A stretch of 64,000 nucleotides of DNA from Cinclus cinclus (lineage: Eukaryota > Chordata > Aves > Passeriformes > Cinclidae): assembly GCF_963662255.1 (NCBI RefSeq), contig NC_085067.1, forward strand, positions 4,492,428 through 4,556,427. Reading direction: 5' to 3'. The notes beneath the pieces are model-generated. The model saw nothing but the letters and a program-made list of their open reading frames with translations, was not told the origin of the DNA and searched no databases. This document shows positions 60,395 to 64,000 of this stretch, one piece after another. The position numbers and the translations under genes were made by a program. Every line of letters starts with the position of its first letter. The first letter of the stretch is position 1.

Positions 60395-61152
60395 GGCAGC
60401 TGTTGGAATTGCTCCCTGAGCCACTTTCCATCATTCACCAGCAGCCCTGGCTGACAGGAGCTCGCTGGAGGTCAGCAAATGTGACACCCACCTACAAAAA
60501 ACATCTGAAGGGGAATCCAGGGAATTACAGAGCTGTCAGCCTGCCCGTGGTGGCAGGACAGGCTGTGGAGCAGACCCTCTGGAATGCCATCCTGTGGCAC
60601 GGATGGGACAGCAGGGTGATCAGGCACAGCTGGCAGAGATCCATGAAAGGCAGGTCCTGCCTGACCAACCTGATCTCCTCCTGGGACAGGCAGTGGGAAG
60701 GGTTGGGATGGGCCTGCCTGGACTTCAGGAAAGGCTCTGACAGCACTTCCCACAGGATTCTCCTGGGGAAACTCATGGCTTGGATGGGTGCACTGCTGCT
60801 AAAACACTGGCTGGAGCCCAGGGAATGGTGGTGGATGGAGTCACACCCAGCTGGGGCTGCTCACCAGTGCTGCTCCCCAGGCTCAGGACTGGGACCAGTC
60901 CTGCTGAATATCTGCACCAATGGTTTGGGTGAGGAGGGTGGGTATGACCTCAAGCAAGGCTGGATCTCAGGAAAAACATCTTCACTGGAAGGGCCATCAG
61001 TGGTGGAGTCACCATCCCTGGGGGATTTAGCAGACCTGTGGATGTGGCACTTGGGGACGTGGTTAGTGGTGGCTTTGGCAGTGCTGGGCTAACGGTTGGG
61101 CTCGGTGATCCCAAAGGTCTTTGCCAACCTAAACAATTCCATGATTCCACGT
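60395..61152 (+). mobile_element. CR1 LINE copy with RT-derived open frame, internally deleted
   Basis: The frame at 60403-61092 (229 codons) carries relics of the CR1 reverse transcriptase: ANVTPTYKK, then NPGNYRAVSLP, the SWDRQWEGLGWACLDFRK stretch, and GSGLGPVLLNICTN (about 60885-60920). The FADD catalytic box is missing: after GLGEEGG (near 60940) the sequence jumps directly to the 3' region (ATCTCAGGAAAAACATCTTC). It ends with GGTCTTTGCCAACCTAAACA and ATTCCATGATTCCA, the CR1 3' end. Non-autonomous and non-functional. Confidence 0.88.
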
Positions 61153-64000
61153 CTGGATTCCATCAGCATTGCAGCAGGAGCTGCCTTGTTGTTACTCGCG
61201 TGGCTGCTGTGTTAACAAACATAAAAAAAACTTTCTCTGTCCTTCTTATGACAAAAACAAATTTATTCTGATTTTAAAAAAATAATTATTTTTTTCATAT
61301 ACACCTCTCTTTTCTTCTCCGTTTGCCCAGGAATAACAAACAATCCTATTCAGTGAAACCAGACACACAAATCTGCTACAATTAATGCAAATGGATTTTA
61401 CTGAATTGTACTTTGTTTTCAGGAGTTAAAAAGGTGGGACGCTCTCCCCGATGCTTCATTGTGACAGCACAGGTTTCCTTAATGCCACATTTTTGCCCCC
61501 ATAAAAATTGGACATAAACTGGCAGCACCAGAAAATTAGGTATGTCCTGTAAGAAAAATGAACGGGTAGAATAATTGGGTAGAAAATGGAGTGTTTTTCC
61601 CTTTCTGTGACTTGCAGGAACTGCAGCTGTGCTAGGATGGGTTCAGGATTTGGCTGACTTGTGTCTGCACCCGCCAGGGCTCCAGGTAAGAGCTGGAGCA
61701 GGGAGCATGGGCAGGTTTTGGAGTCATTCCCTGCAGGGGCTGTTCAGCAGGTACAGGAGGCCAACAGTGGCACTGAGTCAAAATAGTGGCTGCAAAGATA
61801 TTACAGAGCTGACTGCACCTGGTGTAGAGGAAAATAAAGATGTCAGTGCCCTCCCCTTTCCCCATCACTTGTCTCATATTTCTGAGATACAGGTGTGTGG
61901 TTACTGTGTAAACAGAGCAAATATTTTTCTTCTAGGCTAATAAACTGCATGTTTTGGTTTGGTTTTGTTTTGTTTTTTTTTTTTTTTTTCCTCCCTTGCA
62001 GTATCTCTGCCAAAATACAGACTCTTACAGTATGAACTCCTGCACTTCCACACCCCCTGTGCTCACTTGGGTGAAAGGCTTTGGTTTCTGGAGCCAGGAT
62101 TCAGTCAGAGCCTGCCCCTCTGGCAGCTCTGCTTCAGCCTTTTCTGAATATATTTCAGAAATTTATTTTTGTCTTGCCCATGCACGATGTAATCCACCAA
62201 CAGTCAGAGCATCTTAAATTAACAGATAATGCACGAGACTGAAATTGGTGCTGGTTTTTACTGTGCCATTCACCAAATGATTGTGACTATCCAGGTAGCT
62301 CTGGCTGTGATCAATGATTTGTGCCCATAATTTGGGGGGGGGGGGAGGGTGGAGGTGGGGAACCTGCCCTGTCTACACCCTAAAAGTCCTCAGAACTAAT
62401 TCTGATGCTGTTGCTATCTGCCACAGAGCTTGGGTGATATAAACATAACACTAGAGGAATTAGAAAGGTTATTTGGGGTTATTTCCATGGAATCCTGTGG
62501 GACTGCTATTTCTCCTGTGCCAGCTGCAGCTCTCAGTGCCACAACACCACTTGCTGAGGTCTGAGGAGAAAAGCAAAAGCACAGGTGTGAGGAAGCTGCC
62601 ATTGTCCAACTGCGTTATCTGTGATGCAGACAAGTGATTTATGATTTCATGTTTCATGTAGCAGGAATGACATTGCCAGAGGTAAGAACAAGGAGGAAAA
62701 TTCAGGCTCCCTTCAGGTGACAGACAAAAATAAAGAGGATCCTTTTTCAGTTTTCTGGCAAGTCTCATCAGGAGAGTCCTAGAGCAAAAAAAGGGAAATG
62801 TGGTTTTCCTTTTGCAGTCACTGAACTGCCCCAGACTTACCAGCACTCACTAAAGTCCTCTCAAGAGGCAACTGGGAAAACTGGTGCCAGTCCAGCTAAC
62901 ACTGCACACACCTTGCTGGTCTCACGCTGTGAAATTCCATATTAATGTACTTTATTTTCATGGACAACTCTGACCACTTGTCCTTGTGTTTGATGGAAAG
63001 GAACAAGAATCCACAGAATTACTGAAATTGGGTGTCCACTCCCCTTCCAAAGAATGGAAAGTCCTAGATGTGGAAAACTTGGAATTGCTCTACTCCTCAT
63101 GGACTGGACAGGGGGAAGTGAGGGAATTCCTGGAGTGTTGCTGGGTGGGCAGGACCTGAAGTTATCTGAATGATTTAAACTGGAAGCAGAGTAAGTTTCT
63201 AATGGTCTAACTGGTACTATTTAATATTTCAAGTGCAGTGGCAACTAAAAGTAGTTGTGATTAATTGTTAGATCACAAATACCTCACACAGGCATCCAAC
63301 ATCTGAGCCTTGAAGCAGCTGAATCTGGTCTGATCCATAAAAATGTATGTGTTGAACCCTTGAATTAATAATTCTATTTCTTCTCTATTTTCAAGCAAGT
63401 TTGGTTTTGTTGTTTTGATTTTTTTTTTTACTGTTGGACAATTTTATTTATTTATTTATTTATTTTTACTCTGCTGCCCCGCATTGCTTTTGAAAAGTGT
63501 TCTCTTGTTCCATTCCTTAGCTGTTTAAGGGAGTTTTCCAAGGAAAATCAACCCCAGACCAGGTGCTTGGCCTGGATTTGGGAACCTTGGGCATGACCTG
63601 GTGCAGTGTCTGCAGCCAGGGGGTGACACGTGGGGAGGGAACCTGCACCTCCTGGATGGCACCTGGATGGTTTCAGTGTGTTAGTATGATTAAAGGATAA
63701 ATAATGCTAAATGTTCCCTTAATAGGAGAAAATACCCAGCATTGACAGTAGTGATTAAGTTCCATTAAACAGTTGTTAGTTTGGACACGAGGTGATTAGT
63801 ACATCCAAACCACTTCATTTCCAGACTTTGGCACCTTGGTCATTACTAACTCAAGCCATAAAGTTCAGTGAATCAAGTTGTAAATAGTTTTATTGGTCCC
63901 ATGTTGGAAAAAAAAAAAAAACAATAAAATTGAGGGTTGTGACATTCTCAGATGATTTCAAGTTATGTTTCTTAAGTCCTCGTGTTTCTGTTTTCTGTTC
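61153..64000. other. Sequence without recognised genes
   Basis: No coding exon recognised. Contains a T-run near 61971-61989, a G-run near 62334-62345, and a (TTTA)n run near 63443-63466. Confidence 0.45.

Noticed and set aside
1..64000. CRISPR arrays, operons, phage or bacterial mobile elements
   Set aside because: The window is plainly vertebrate: spliced gene, CR1 and MIR elements; periodic repeats are microsatellites without unique spacers.

Overview
The window is vertebrate nuclear DNA, almost certainly from a bird and probably a songbird. It carries one recognisable protein-coding gene split by canonical GT-AG introns, at least ten CR1-type retroposon pieces (several with the avian CR1 3' tail), an old amniote MIR-like SINE, and many long pentanucleotide and homopolymer tracts in AT-rich DNA. 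Assignment to birds rests on CR1 dominance; assignment to passerines is an inference from the simple-repeat style.

The gene is FOXN1 (winged-helix nude), on the minus strand, with coding exons from 32486 down to 13454. I could place eight coding exons (equivalent to exons 2-9 of mammalian FOXN1). Every junction has a consistent reading phase, and the joined frame is 1968 nt (655 residues plus stop), very close to the 648 residues of human FOXN1. The forkhead domain is spread over exons 5, 6 and 7, and the acidic activation region over exons 8 and 9. FOXN1 drives thymic epithelial differentiation and skin appendage/keratinocyte differentiation. No non-coding first exon or promoter could be recognised.

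Layout: 1-13 kb is AT-rich flank downstream of FOXN1, with two CR1 tails, a diverged tandem duplication, a (TTTATA)n tract, another CR1 piece and a possible FOXN1 poly(A) signal. 13.45-32.49 kb is FOXN1. Its last intron holds a 0.7 kb (CAAAA)-type tract and a 1.2 kb (GGGAT)n array ending 44 bp from the exon 8 donor; intron 6 holds an (AAGAG)n tract and intron 4 a 0.5 kb (TTTTA)-type tract. 32.5-64 kb is upstream DNA with no recognised gene: a 558 bp (CCTTT)n/(CCCTT)n tract, another CAAAA-rich tract, an old CR1 body, a MIR relic, a (TTTTC)n tract, a CR1 copy with an RT-derived frame of 229 codons, and several short CR1 tails.

The most speculative but testable item is an orphan exon-like segment on the FOXN1 strand at 48867-49059. 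It has a strong acceptor and a good donor, and its phase would join FOXN1 exon 2 in frame without a stop, giving a possible N-terminally extended isoform. No CRISPR, operon, phage or other prokaryotic feature is present.
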